Below are positions 37,970 through 47,863 of a DNA stretch of 64,000 nt, piece after piece. How positions within the stretch are numbered: the first letter of the stretch is position 1; the number at the start of each line of letters is the position of its first letter. The DNA is taken from positions 62,001 through 126,000 of the forward strand of contig JALBYC010000031.1 in assembly GCA_023212645.1 (NCBI GenBank), read 5' to 3'. This DNA comes from Farysia itapuensis (Eukaryota > Basidiomycota > Ustilaginomycetes > Ustilaginales > Ustilaginaceae). Both the position numbers and the translations under genes were made by a program. The notes below the pieces were generated by a model. It searched no databases. It worked only from the letters and a program-made list of their open reading frames with translations, and was not told the origin of the DNA.

Positions 37970-39400
37970 TTACTCCTCGTCCTCGTCATTGCTACCAAGG
38001 TCCTCGTCGTCTTCGTCTGCGCCATTGAGCGCGAGTGGCGGATCAGCGTCGTTGCTTGTAGCCTCCGTGTCGTTGAGTCTATCTTGCTCTGTACGCCAGA
38101 GCTCGTAGAGATTGCGTCTTCTCGCCTCCGTGGCATCTTTCTGAGATGCAGTCACGAACAGGTTTTTGAAGATTGCAGCGCGGAGCAACAGTGCAACGTC
38201 AACCTCTGGCACATCGTCAATCTCGTCTTCCTCCATCGAAGTAGGCAGTGGCACTGAAGATAGGGCAAGCAGCAAAGGGAACTGAACGTCCTCACCTTCA
38301 TCAAGGCTGGAAGCTGCGGACGATGCAGTACCATCTTCTTCTGGGTCTTCTTCGTGGTCAAACGTCGATTCATCTGCAAAGGAGTGGAAGACGGTGTTAC
38401 TTGTTTCGTCGCCGGCTTCGGTGTCGAGGACCTCTTCGTCATCCGAGTCATCCCCACTTGCTTCCTCTACATCCTCGTCCTCGTCACCATCGTCATCACT
38501 TTCGCCTTCGCTTTCGTTGCGGCCAGAAGCACGCAGCGTGTCGTCCAGTAGCGGCTCAAAGACTGTTGACCAGATGCGCTGGTACATTTGCTTGCTCTTT
38601 GCCGTTGCCAAGGCATCAATGAAAGGTTGCAGCAACGCAACGGTTGGAACTAACGGCAAGTCTGTCTCGTCGTCTGTCGAGCTTTCTTCGTCGTCGTCAT
38701 CGTGCCCCTGTTGAGATTCCGAGAGCAGCTCCAATGCTTTTTCCAGTTCGGCAAGGTAGACGTCGGCAAGATGATAAGTGAGGCTGTCGGGCACGTTGGG
38801 GTCATTCGTGTTGAGCGCGCCTCCTGGCTTGCGGAACATCTTGGTGAACCGACCCACCGCTTCCGGCTCCCACTTCTCTTCTGCCAGTAGACGGAAGCCA
38901 ACCTGCACAAACCTTCGCACTAAAAGGTAGAACTTGTCTATGCGGTGTTTGTCAAGACCAGCCCACTCGCTGAGTAACGTGTCCCAAAACGCCTCCAAAA
39001 ATTTGAGTCCGCTCTGCGCCCGGGATGAAGCATCCTGTGGCTCCACGAGAACAAGATCGGCGAGCTGCTGTGCAAGCTTTTGCTGCACTAATGGTTTGTC
39101 CGACATCCAGAAACAATAAAAGATGCCTTTCCACAGCTTTCGCAGCTCAAGGTCAGACAGACTGTGCGCTCCGTTTTGCGCTAAAAAGCTCGCAAGAGAT
39201 CGTACGGCACCATCGCGGACCTTCTTCTCGGTACTTGCGAGCGCCTTTCCTAGCGGCAAGGATGCTGGCGTACTCGACGTGGACGCGGAAGCAGCAGCAG
39301 GCTTGCTTCGCTTCGCAGAGCTTGTGCTTCCGTTGCTGCCAACCTTGCGCTTCAGTTTCGCTTCCTGCAGCTTCGATGATTCTGCCTTGTCTCTTGCCAT
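37970..39400 (-). CDS. RRP1: Ribosomal RNA processing protein Rrp1/Nop52
   Basis: Single exon, 476 aa from ATG 39400 (MARDKAESSKLQEAK). After a basic Ser/Ala-rich N-terminus the Nop52 domain starts near residue 48: GKALASTEKKVRDGAVRSLA, ELRKLWKGIFYCFWMSDK, PLVQQKLAQQLADLVL and HRIDKFYLLVRRFV. The second half has long Asp/Glu runs, common in nucleolar proteins. Rrp1 is needed for 27S to 25S/5.8S pre-rRNA maturation. A T9 tract (39498-39506) lies about 100 bp upstream. The frame continues upstream of 39400 without an ATG. Confidence 0.88.
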   Translation of the reverse strand: MARDKAESSKLQEAKLKRKVGSNGSTSSAKRSKPAAASASTSSTPASLPLGKALASTEKKVRDGAVRSLASFLAQNGAHSLSDLELRKLWKGIFYCFWMSDKPLVQQKLAQQLADLVLVEPQDASSRAQSGLKFLEAFWDTLLSEWAGLDKHRIDKFYLLVRRFVQVGFRLLAEEKWEPEAVGRFTKMFRKPGGALNTNDPNVPDSLTYHLADVYLAELEKALELLSESQQGHDDDDEESSTDDETDLPLVPTVALLQPFIDALATAKSKQMYQRIWSTVFEPLLDDTLRASGRNESEGESDDDGDEDEDVEEASGDDSDDEEVLDTEAGDETSNTVFHSFADESTFDHEEDPEEDGTASSAASSLDEGEDVQFPLLLALSSVPLPTSMEEDEIDDVPEVDVALLLRAAIFKNLFVTASQKDATEARRRNLYELWRTEQDRLNDTEATSNDADPPLALNGADEDDEDLGSNDEDEE

Positions 39401-39647
39401 GCTTGCAATAGTTGCTGGTATGTAGGGTGGACGAAGCGATGGAGGGGGCAATCCATAATACCACCATAAAAAAGTACGCGAATATAACCGAGCCAACTTT
39501 TTTTTTCAGAACTTCCAGTATTGCTTACATAAGCAAACCCTTTCCCAAATCCCACCACCGGAGTCCCTTAAACGGCGAAAGGTGACAAGCAATCACATGA
39601 ATACTCATGGTGTGCTTGCATGAAGGTGCTACAGAGAGTAAATTTGA

Positions 39648-41630
39648 TTACTTTACACCTACCGCTGGTGCAGTATGCAGATTAAGAGCAGGCGCCGAAG
39701 TCGATGCAGGATGGCTGTGCGATACCGCGTTGCTAGTGCTCGTGGTGGTATTCGAATGGCTGTTGCTCATCTCGGAACCGTCAAGGGGCCCACTTTGACC
39801 CACGGCTCGAACTACACCAATCAACTTGGTCTTGCCCTCGCGCGTGATGAGTTTCATACCAGCCTTGACATACTCTGGGTAGCGGATGAATTGTAGTCGG
39901 AGTTTAGCGCGATCTCCTGTGCGGACGACTGGCTTGTTGGCATCGCCACCGGTGGAGCCAATGTTTGCGGAGGGCTTGGCGTCCAGCTTTACTATACCAA
40001 TAATTCGCACTGTTTGACGAATAGAAGCAGCATGCAGGACCATACAGCTTCCCACTGACAGTGTCGTAGAATGGTAGAGACACAAGATTTCCGCGTCGAA
40101 CTCCATGTAGCTCTTGGGAGCGGTCTCGCTGCGTGCGACCATGACCATACCTTTTCGCACCTGGTTCCGGCGAATCTTCTTGAGCGCAAATGACACGCTT
40201 TGGCCCGCACTAGCGCCGTCAACGTTGACACGCTTCCTCTGTATACTTCGAATAGAAGTCACCGCAAATTGGCCCAGACTGTCAGGTCCGATCAGAGTTG
40301 AGTCACCTGTCTTGCATCGTCCGGCAAGTAGCACGCCAGACACCACAGTGCCGACAAATGGAACAGAAAATATGTCGCTTATCTGAAACTCGAATGGCTG
40401 GTTCACCTGGAATTTGGCGGCGCTGGCTTGGGGCAGAATGTTGAGAAAAGACCTCAACAGATCTAGGTTTAACCCGGTGACGTTAGATATCTGAAAGATA
40501 GGGCAAATGCGTTCGTGCTCAAGACGCAATGCCGCATCAAGCACTTGTCCCATGTCATTGACAAACACGGGTGCCTTACGGCAGCCTGGCGACTTTAGTA
40601 TCTTGGTGAGCTGCTTGATTGTTGTTTCCAAGACGTGCGCTGGAGTCATATCGATTTTGGTGATGCAAACAATCACAGGCACCGAAAGAGCCAGGGCGAT
40701 GCCCAAGTGCTCCTTCGACATTCCGATAAGTCCAGCATTTGCTCCTACCATGAGCATGACAAAGTCGGGCAGACAGCCCGTCATGCCGAAGACAGTGGTC
40801 TTGAGATACTTTGCGTGACCTGCCAGATCGATAAATGAGATAACCTTGCTAGATTTGGCACACACCTCCTCCCACGACATCTTGCGCCCTGGCTCCTGGC
40901 CTGGGCCAACGTTGGTGACAGATACGCCTTTGGAGTTGAAGCCCATGATCTCCATACCGACCGAGGAAGTCCTGCCAGATTCGATCTCGTGTTTGTGCCT
41001 GAAGAGATTGACACGTGCCTTTCCTCGTCCGTCGTCCAGACCTCCCTTGGTGAGGACGCCAAGCATAGTTGATTTACCGGCATCAACATTACCAATGACG
41101 GCTATACGCAGCTCAACTAGCTCTTCGGCACTAGCAGGTATCCTACGCACTAAGACGTGTGATACTCTGTCACCCTCAGTGGAGACTTCCTGATGGAGGA
41201 GCGTTGCATCGCAATCAGCAATTGCAGAGGCTTTGGTGACGTTCGAGATGGCAGTATCCATCTGCAACTCGTCCAGAGACATACGCTGGCCGGCATTGTC
41301 TCTTGCAGAGCCAATATGGAGAACAAATTCGCCACCTTCGTTAGTCACTTTGGTAGCAATGTACTGAGATAAGTTTGCTGCAACTCGGACGTCAGTCGAG
41401 ATTGTTGCACTCGTGTCCTTCTCGAGCTGATCAGCTGATGTGTGAGTCTGGTCTTGAGCTATTAATGGTGCTGGAGGTGTTCTGTAATCGTTAGCTTCAA
41501 GCAATAGATCTTTAAATGATTTGTCGCCCAGCTGAAGTGTGTTCGATATCGATGTACTCTGCAGATCGGCAGTCAGAGCATCAACCATGGGTGCTGATTT
41601 CCTTTCTTTTGAAGAGGTTTCAGCTGACAT
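39648..41630 (-). CDS. GTPBP1/GTPBP2-like translational GTPase
   Basis: Single exon, 660 aa, ATG at 41630. The EF-Tu-type G domain starts near 174: P-loop GNVDAGKST (180-188), the G3 element DLAGH followed by AKYLKTTVFGM, and ITKID as G4. Two beta-barrel domains follow (FQISDIFSVPFVGTVVSGVLL and the region ending LRLQFIRYPEYVKAGMKLI). The N-terminal 165 residues, including YIATKVTNEGGEFVLHIG, are shared with GTPBP1/AGP-1. Such proteins deliver aminoacyl-tRNA in vitro and take part in mRNA turnover and ribosome surveillance in animals; fungal roles are poorly known. The C-terminus is Ser/Thr/His-rich. A 110-codon frame ends 7 nt upstream of this start. Confidence 0.88.
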   Translation of the reverse strand: MSAETSSKERKSAPMVDALTADLQSTSISNTLQLGDKSFKDLLLEANDYRTPPAPLIAQDQTHTSADQLEKDTSATISTDVRVAANLSQYIATKVTNEGGEFVLHIGSARDNAGQRMSLDELQMDTAISNVTKASAIADCDATLLHQEVSTEGDRVSHVLVRRIPASAEELVELRIAVIGNVDAGKSTMLGVLTKGGLDDGRGKARVNLFRHKHEIESGRTSSVGMEIMGFNSKGVSVTNVGPGQEPGRKMSWEEVCAKSSKVISFIDLAGHAKYLKTTVFGMTGCLPDFVMLMVGANAGLIGMSKEHLGIALALSVPVIVCITKIDMTPAHVLETTIKQLTKILKSPGCRKAPVFVNDMGQVLDAALRLEHERICPIFQISNVTGLNLDLLRSFLNILPQASAAKFQVNQPFEFQISDIFSVPFVGTVVSGVLLAGRCKTGDSTLIGPDSLGQFAVTSIRSIQRKRVNVDGASAGQSVSFALKKIRRNQVRKGMVMVARSETAPKSYMEFDAEILCLYHSTTLSVGSCMVLHAASIRQTVRIIGIVKLDAKPSANIGSTGGDANKPVVRTGDRAKLRLQFIRYPEYVKAGMKLITREGKTKLIGVVRAVGQSGPLDGSEMSNSHSNTTTSTSNAVSHSHPASTSAPALNLHTAPAVGVK

Positions 41631-42366
41631 GATGCGATTAGTGGGAGCGCTTTAAGCTTGAAGAAGTCGCCGAAGACTCTATGCTGCGAGAATATGACTC
41701 GACTTGACTCGCAGTGGCTTGCGCGATGTGGCGGCAAGCGCGACCTACTCGCTTTCTGAGGTCAGTGTCAAGAGACAGGCTGCGCTCTCGATACAGCGCG
41801 GTTCTGTCGCTGTTCCGAAGATCAAAACCCAGGTAGAGTCTGGAAGGACAGCAAGTGTTGGACAGGTCAGCTAAGCTCGGCTGAGTACGCTGAGTCGATA
41901 TTGGGTGCAAGCTTGGCTTCGGATCACGGCCAATTTCGACTGCAGGGACCAACGCACCCCGCATCTGCATCTTTGCGAATCACAATCTAGCGCATCTTTC
42001 TCGACAAGAATATGGTCTAACAGTTTGCAACACATACATAAAAGCGCGAAAGCGATGACGCGCAGGTATGCAGAAGTTTTATGACTTTATGACAGCTTCC
42101 CGTTTACAAAAGATCGATATGCAGGGGGTACGTTACGCAGAACGCCTGCGCACGAAGAAATCTGGGAGACTGTTGAGCGAGAGTGTGCATGAAGTTGACC
42201 GGTCACACGGAAGAGGCACAGGTCGATTGACGCGTGCCAAGTCATGACGCATCGGCTGAATCAGCTGTACGCCTCCAGGAATAGTCGGCTGTGTGGAGCA
42301 TCTGCAGCCTTATATGCTTCTTCGGATTTCAGCGTCTGTGTTTCCCAAGCCCAGGAAATATCCATC
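41631..42366. other. Divergent region between the GTPBP1-like and SDR genes
   Basis: About 735 bp. It contains an AGCGCT palindrome at 41646-41651, an ATG-started minus-strand frame of 110 codons (41970-41638) whose product I do not recognise, an ACGCGT at 42230-42235 and a TATA-like element near 42310. Only control functions are suggested. Confidence 0.5.
42310..42315 (+). promoter_or_regulatory. TATA-like element of the SDR gene
   Basis: TTATATG, about 55 bp upstream of the ATG at 42367 and followed by pyrimidine-rich DNA, favours that ATG over the in-frame one at 42244. Confidence 0.4.
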
Positions 42367-43311
42367 ATGTCTGGAAAAGGAGTAGAAGATATCATCACGG
42401 CCTATGCCAATTTCAAGCCCGAAGCGCAGAAGCAGAACCTTCCTGGTCTCGACCAGGCTATGGACCCCCTTGCCGAACACATCAAGGTAGAAAAATGGGA
42501 CAAGGACGGAAAGCCTTATCTCGAAGACTACAAAGGCACTGGCAAGTTAGAAGGAAAGTCGGCCATCATCACAGGTGGTGATAGTGGCATTGGACGAAGT
42601 GTCGCTCTGTTCTACGCGCGTGAAGGTGCCAACGTCACCATTGCTTACCTGCCGGAGGAAGAGGAAGATGCTCAGAAAGTGGAATCGTTGGTCAAGCAGG
42701 CACCCATGGGCACAAAGGAGATTCTTCGCATTTCGTGCGATTTGATGAACGAAGCCGACTGCAAACGTATCGTTGACGAGCATCTCCAAAAGTGGGGCGG
42801 AATCGATATTCTTGTCAACAATGCATCCAAGCAGGTGCCTAGTCCCAACTTCGAGGACATCGACCTCAAGGTGACTGAGAGCACGTTCCGCAGCAACGTC
42901 CTGGGCATGTTTGCGCTCACCAAGTTCGCGTTGCCCCACATGAAGCGCGGCTCGACGATCATCCAATCGTCTTCCGTTACAGCATACAAAGGAAGCGCGG
43001 CCATGATTGACTACTCTTCAACCAAGGGAGCTATGGTCAGCTTCACGCGGTCCATGGCCTTCCAACTTGCGCCTCGCGGTATCCGAGTCAATGCAGTCGC
43101 CCCTGGCCCAGTCTACACGCCGCTTCAACCCGCCAGTCGAAGTGCAGAGAACATGGAAGAATGGGGCATTGGTCAAACTCCTTTGCACGGTCGACCAGGT
43201 CAACCAGCTGAGATGGGCGCGACTTACGTCTACCTGGCTGATTCGGGTGCATCCAATCTCATGACTGGCCAAGTTCTTCACCTCTCTCACGGAAGCTGGT
43301 TTGGATCGTAG
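42367..43311 (+). CDS. Short-chain dehydrogenase/reductase (YghA/YhxC type)
   Basis: Single exon, 314 aa from ATG 42367 (MSGKGVEDIITAYANF). The N-terminal extension with LPGLDQAMDPLAEH and LEDYKGTGKLEGKSAIITGG is typical of the bacterial and fungal YghA-type SDRs. The Rossmann motif is TGGDSGIG, the structural NNAS (after IDILV) is present, and the catalytic set is Ser-Tyr-Lys with YSSTK. The C-terminal GRPGQPAEMGATYVYLAD is also typical. These are NAD(P)H-dependent oxidoreductases of mostly unproven substrate. An in-frame ATG at 42244 would add 41 residues, but a TATA-like box lies between the two. Confidence 0.87.
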   Translation: MSGKGVEDIITAYANFKPEAQKQNLPGLDQAMDPLAEHIKVEKWDKDGKPYLEDYKGTGKLEGKSAIITGGDSGIGRSVALFYAREGANVTIAYLPEEEEDAQKVESLVKQAPMGTKEILRISCDLMNEADCKRIVDEHLQKWGGIDILVNNASKQVPSPNFEDIDLKVTESTFRSNVLGMFALTKFALPHMKRGSTIIQSSSVTAYKGSAAMIDYSSTKGAMVSFTRSMAFQLAPRGIRVNAVAPGPVYTPLQPASRSAENMEEWGIGQTPLHGRPGQPAEMGATYVYLADSGASNLMTGQVLHLSHGSWFGS

Positions 43312-43551
43312 TCCTGCAGGTTTCCCTCTAAAATGCACCTTGAAATTGCAGCAAATATATTCCTGAGAATAATCGGTCCGAAAAATTGGACGCGCTTCGT
43401 TCGTGTTATTTTGAGCGCTTCGACTCAGGTTCTTGAAGCCATCATCTTTATTTGGAGGTAGTCTTCAACTACATACGCTCGGGTGTCATGCGCCGGTAGG
43501 TCGTGGAGTAGGATCCAAAGCCAAGACTCAAGGCGATTTGAGTTTGCCATC

Positions 43552-45429
43552 ATGGCCCAGTCCCCGTCCTCACCGCTGTCGCTCTACCCTCCTCCGTCGC
43601 CCGACCTGACCGAGTCGGCTTCTGGCTCGTCTGTTCTCTATTTCCCCACCAATGCACGCCAATCAGCACGACAGGCAGAAATCGAGGCAGTGAGCAAAGC
43701 TTCTGCGGACACGGTACGCCCCAGCTGGCCGGCTAAGCAGCTAGATCTCGACGAGCAGAGTGACCAGTCCCCCAACCAAGAACCTCACACTTTGCAGCCG
43801 TACAGCGACCTTGCAAGCGGCGCAAACAGTGGTGCCAACACCCCATCACGAGCAAACGTGATTGGCCGCTCCTTAGACCCAGGCACATACTGGCGTTTGG
43901 CCGAACATGCGTCCACCATTCCCTCGACACGTTCGCTGGAACGTCGTTCTGGAGGCACCGTAAAGGAGCGTCGAGAAGCCTACTACAAGGCTTCGCTCGT
44001 CAATGTTGCTCTCATTCTTTCATGGTATACCTTTTCTACGCTGATCTCGGTCTACAACAAGTGGATGTTTTCTTCCGAAAAGCACAACTTTTCCTTCCCG
44101 TTGTTCGTCACTTCTTTCCACATGCTCATGCAGTTCCTCTTGAGCAGCTTCGTCATGAAGCTATTCGGAAGCTTAATACCACGAAGACCTAACGGAGCTA
44201 GAGCAAGACCATCAGGAGCAAATTGGATCTCCAAAGTTGTGCCATGCGCGCTGGCCACAGCGCTCGATATTGGACTCTCCAATACCAGTCTCAAGACCAT
44301 CACACTCACCTTCTACACTATGTGCAAGAGCTCCAATCTTGCCTTTGTGCTCTTCTTTGCGTTTTTATTCGGTCTCGAAGCCATTCGCTGGAGTCTAATC
44401 GGTATCATATCGCTCATCACTATTGGTGTGGTGATGATGGTGGCAGCCGAAACCAAGTTTGTGCTTGTCGGTGCCGTACAAGTACTGACCGCATCAGCGT
44501 TAGGTGGTCTGCGGTGGGCATTGACGCAAATGCTCCTCGACCGAGACGAGATGGGCATGAACAATCCGATTGCAACTATCTTCTGGCTCGCTCCAGTCAT
44601 GGGCATCAGCCTCATTTCGCTGTCTGCTATATTCGAAAAGTGGTCGTTGATCTTCGCTGCCAAGTCAGGCTGGTTCAATACACTGCCCCATGCGCTCAAA
44701 ACTATCGGCCTTATCATTGCACCAGGCTTTCTCGCCTTTGGTATGAATCTGGCCGAATTTGCGCTCATCAAACGTACCAGTGTAGTGACGCTCAGTGTCG
44801 CTGGCATTTTCAAGGAAGTGCTTACCATTGCGTTGGCGAGCAGTGTCTTTGGAGACGAGTTGACGCCGATCAACATAACAGGTCTCTGCATCACGCTTCT
44901 CGGTATCACGTTATACAACTTTCTAAAGTACCGGCTCATCACACACGGAGCAGATTCCGTAGGACAAGAGATCGCAGGTCTCTCTGAGCTTTCGGAAAGT
45001 ATCCGCAGCCGAGCCAGTTCCATGTTCCACGGTGTGATCGGTCATACGCCAGCAGCGGAGCGCGAAGTAGCCACGAGGGCCGGTGGCTACCAGCACGTTG
45101 ATCACGAGGACGAGGAAAGCACAGATCTGCTGTTCGACAGGGAGACCGAGCAGCGCAGCAAGCTTGCTAGTGCGAAGTACGATGGCGCCCCGAGAAGGCA
45201 CAATACTGGCGAGTCAGATGCGCTAGAGTTGGACGCTCAACGCGTCAGCCAGGACATTCTTTCGCGACCAGGAACAATGCACATAATGACTGCCGGGGAG
45301 CGTGAGGCGGAACGCGAACGGCAACGCCGAATCGAAGAAGAAGCTGACATGGACGGTTGGGGCAGTGCGGGTACGCGCATCACAGGACAGGGCCTTGTCG
45401 AAGAACATCACCATCATTACAACCAGTGA
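43552..45429 (+). CDS. SLC35C2/Ymd8-type nucleotide-sugar transporter family protein
   Basis: Single exon, 625 aa from ATG 43552 (MAQSPSSPLSLYPPPS). After 140 disordered residues, ten or so spans run from about 145 to 465: ALILSWYTFSTLISVYNKWMF is the TPT-family first span with its conserved YNKW. Later marks are GLSNTSLKTITLTFYTMCK, LGGLRWALTQMLL and IKRTSVVTLSVAGIFKEVLT. Relatives are Golgi or early-secretory transporters such as SLC35C2 (linked to GDP-fucose) and yeast Ymd8; the substrate here is unknown. A C-terminal cytosolic tail of about 160 residues is charged and ends in HHHHYNQ. An AGCGCT palindrome sits about 135 bp upstream. Confidence 0.87.
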   Translation: MAQSPSSPLSLYPPPSPDLTESASGSSVLYFPTNARQSARQAEIEAVSKASADTVRPSWPAKQLDLDEQSDQSPNQEPHTLQPYSDLASGANSGANTPSRANVIGRSLDPGTYWRLAEHASTIPSTRSLERRSGGTVKERREAYYKASLVNVALILSWYTFSTLISVYNKWMFSSEKHNFSFPLFVTSFHMLMQFLLSSFVMKLFGSLIPRRPNGARARPSGANWISKVVPCALATALDIGLSNTSLKTITLTFYTMCKSSNLAFVLFFAFLFGLEAIRWSLIGIISLITIGVVMMVAAETKFVLVGAVQVLTASALGGLRWALTQMLLDRDEMGMNNPIATIFWLAPVMGISLISLSAIFEKWSLIFAAKSGWFNTLPHALKTIGLIIAPGFLAFGMNLAEFALIKRTSVVTLSVAGIFKEVLTIALASSVFGDELTPINITGLCITLLGITLYNFLKYRLITHGADSVGQEIAGLSELSESIRSRASSMFHGVIGHTPAAEREVATRAGGYQHVDHEDEESTDLLFDRETEQRSKLASAKYDGAPRRHNTGESDALELDAQRVSQDILSRPGTMHIMTAGEREAERERQRRIEEEADMDGWGSAGTRITGQGLVEEHHHHYNQ

Positions 45430-45531
45430 CGATGGCAGCGCTAGAATCACTATGATTTTACTAATCAATCTTGAGGAATGGGTGACCGGGTATATATGAG
45501 TTTGTGGTGTGAAGTGAAAGAGATGCTGAAG

Positions 45532-46001
45532 CTACACTTGCTCGCTGTTATCGAGATTGCGCCTGGATGCCGCGACGGAGAGGATCAGCTTGTTGTCCTG
45601 TCCTAATTACACAACGGAAGCACTTACCAAGTAGCCCAGTGTCCGACTTGACGTGCCATCACCTCGTTGACGAAGCCGACATCTGCACAGGCCAGCCTGA
45701 AGTCTGGCTCGGTCTGTAGTAGATCCAAGAAGTACAGCGCCTGTGGGTACTGCAAGTATTTGACATACTTGGGATGGCGGAAGTAGTTCAGATGGTTGAG
45801 ATAGCGCAGAAAGCTGGGCGATGTCAGGACGCCTTGAACGGCAAGATTGTTGAGGTAGTAGGGATTCGCGAGCGAAGAAAGGAATTCGAGATCTCGGGAG
45901 AAAGTGAGTTGATTTGCCTGTCTCAGAGCTTCGCTGGTGGACTCGGGACTGGCTTCAGCGCCTGAAGCATGTTCACTGGGGTTGCTGGTGACTGTGGTCA
46001 T
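45532..46001 (-). CDS. MED31: Mediator subunit Med31 (Soh1)
   Basis: Proposed two exons: 46001-45628 and 45562-45532, with a 65-bp intron (GTAAGT...CAG, branch-like CTGAT about 23 nt before the acceptor). The product is 134 aa. The family core is unmistakable: LEFLSSLANPYYLNNLAVQG, SFLRYLNHLNYF, HPKYVKYLQYPQALYFLDLL and the final FVNEVMARQVGHWATW. Med31 belongs to the Mediator middle module. Without splicing the protein would end at HWATW (125 codons); splicing adds RNLDNSEQV. Both are possible, since the core is complete either way. It is divergent from glutathione synthetase across just 115 bp. Confidence 0.9.
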
Positions 46002-46116
46002 CCTCGCGGAAGCGGAAGAATAGCAAGAGGAGAATTAGAAGAAAGATCGACTTGGATTGCCGGAATTAAGCGCTTGAACCACCAACAGAATTGGCCGTTG
46101 CCTCTTCACTCGCAGC
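46002..46116. promoter_or_regulatory. Short bidirectional promoter MED31/GSH2
   Basis: Only 115 bp separate the two start codons. The interval has an AGCGCT palindrome (46069-46074) and an ATTGG (inverted CCAAT) near 46090, so both genes are probably driven from it. Confidence 0.55.
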
Positions 46117-47775
46117 ATGTCTTCCTCAACTTCCAGGCTGCCAGCATGGCCTCCATCGCTGTCCAAGCAAGCAAAAGACTACCTGACGCAACAAGCTACC
46201 GATTATGCACTAGCTCACGGCATTGTTTACCGTCCTCTGCCCGCCAAGACAGCCGGTGACCAGGTTCCGGCTGGAGACAGCGTCATCCACGCGCCCTTCT
46301 CCCTCTTCCCCTCGCCATTCCCAAGATCGCTTTTGCGCAAAGCGCATGCAATCCAGCCCGCCTACGATCAGATCTACGCTCGAATCTCGGCCAGTCATGA
46401 CTTTCTGGACAAAGTCATTGGACAGTCGGTTGTCCATGTCGACGAGTTTCAAAAAGCTCTATGGCAAATTTACACCGAGGTGAAAGATGATCTTGTCCAG
46501 CCTTTGAGCCTAGGGCTTTTCCGTAGTGACTATCTATTGCATCAAGTAGATGAGCGGGAGCTTGACATTAAGCAGGTCGAATTCAACACCATCAGCGCTT
46601 CATTTGGCGCACTTTGCACCAAGGTTAATGCGCTTCACCAGCATCTTTCCAGAACCACGGCTGGTTTCCTCGGAGCTTTTCCCGGGCTTGAGAATGTCGG
46701 AAACCTGCCTACCAACGAAGGGCTCCGTGTACTATCTGGAGGCTTGATATCGGCCCATGACGCTTACGTGTCTCAGCAGCATCTGAACAATGCCGCCAAA
46801 GTAGCTGTTCTCTTTGTCGTTCAGCCTGGAGAGAGAAACGCATTCGATCAACGTCACATTGAGTATTTACTGCAAGAACGTGGAATCATGGTCGTCAGAC
46901 AGACATTTGCCGAGATCCAGAGCAACGTGTCCCATCGAGCCGATGCAACTGCTGATCATTCCGCGCGTGGACGAACGCTTGTTCTGAACCACGCCGCGCT
47001 GGGCCAAATCGAGATCAGCGTAATCTACTTCCGCGCCGGCTACGGTCCCTCGGATTACCCAACGAATGCGGAATGGGAGACGCGCAAGATGCTCGAACAA
47101 AGTTGGGCCATCAAGTGTCCTTCAATCGCGGTTCAACTTGCCGGCGCGAAGAAGGTCCAGCAGGTCCTATCTGAGCCAGGTGTTCTGGAGTCCTTCGCAA
47201 AGAGTGCAGACGCCCAACTTGATGCATTGCAAGAAACTTTCACCGACCTTTATCCCCTCGATGACTCTCCCCTTGGCAAGGAAGGCTATCGATTGGCTTT
47301 AGAGACGCCGGAGAAATACGTGTTGAAACCGCAGCGGGAAGGCGGCGGCAACAACGTGTATCGTCTCGACATCCCACCTTTCCTGCACCAGCTTGACAAG
47401 TCGTCTCCCACAGGTGAAACGCAGAGCTCGGCAACACAGTCGAGCATTGCCAAGCGGCAGGCGTACATTCTCATGAGTCTGATCCAACCGCCTACCGGCG
47501 TTGGCAATTATCTGGTCAAAGCTTCCAACCGAAATCCAGATGCTACTGCTGCAGGACAGGACGCAGAAAGTCAAGCCGTGCTTGCTAGCGACACCGTATC
47601 CGAGTTGGGTGTATACGGCGCGATCCTTTTTGAAGCTAACCCTCAGCAGTCGTCGGATATCATGGTAAAACATCACGAGACAGGCGGATATCTCTTGCGC
47701 ACCAAGGGCCGGGAAAGCGACGAAGGAGGTGTTGCAGTCGGGTTCTCTGTGATTGACTCACTCTTTCTAGTATAA
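46117..47775 (+). CDS. GSH2: Glutathione synthetase
   Basis: Single exon, 552 aa, ATG at 46117. The eukaryotic glutathione synthetase fold is seen throughout: ARISASHDFLDKVI, the substrate-site segment LGLFRSDYLLH, KQVEFNTISASFG, VYFRAGYGPSDYP-like IYFRAGYGPSDYP, IKCPSIAVQLAGAKKVQQ, the glycine-rich ATP loop KPQREGGGNNVY near 405 and MSLIQPP. It joins gamma-glutamylcysteine and glycine using ATP in the cytosol. It is about 60 residues longer than the yeast enzyme, mostly through small insertions. Start context and distance from MED31 support the ATG. It converges on VMA13 (88 bp between stops). Confidence 0.95.
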   Translation: MSSSTSRLPAWPPSLSKQAKDYLTQQATDYALAHGIVYRPLPAKTAGDQVPAGDSVIHAPFSLFPSPFPRSLLRKAHAIQPAYDQIYARISASHDFLDKVIGQSVVHVDEFQKALWQIYTEVKDDLVQPLSLGLFRSDYLLHQVDERELDIKQVEFNTISASFGALCTKVNALHQHLSRTTAGFLGAFPGLENVGNLPTNEGLRVLSGGLISAHDAYVSQQHLNNAAKVAVLFVVQPGERNAFDQRHIEYLLQERGIMVVRQTFAEIQSNVSHRADATADHSARGRTLVLNHAALGQIEISVIYFRAGYGPSDYPTNAEWETRKMLEQSWAIKCPSIAVQLAGAKKVQQVLSEPGVLESFAKSADAQLDALQETFTDLYPLDDSPLGKEGYRLALETPEKYVLKPQREGGGNNVYRLDIPPFLHQLDKSSPTGETQSSATQSSIAKRQAYILMSLIQPPTGVGNYLVKASNRNPDATAAGQDAESQAVLASDTVSELGVYGAILFEANPQQSSDIMVKHHETGGYLLRTKGRESDEGGVAVGFSVIDSLFLV

Positions 47776-47863
47776 ACAGAGTCAGCTTTAATATATGTTC
47801 ATTGCATAAGAACGTGACACTGAGAGAGAGAGCGCATGATGTAGGAGAGTGATCGAAAAGCGG

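Noticed and set aside
42244..42366. Upstream in-frame start for the short-chain dehydrogenase
   Set aside because: A TATA-like box and pyrimidine-rich DNA lie between the two ATGs, and the family N-terminus fits the ATG at 42367.
45603..45627. Alternative 25-bp MED31 intron giving a C-terminus that starts TGQQADP
   Set aside because: An intron of 25 bp is too short to splice; the 65-bp alternative has a branch-like site and a proper acceptor.
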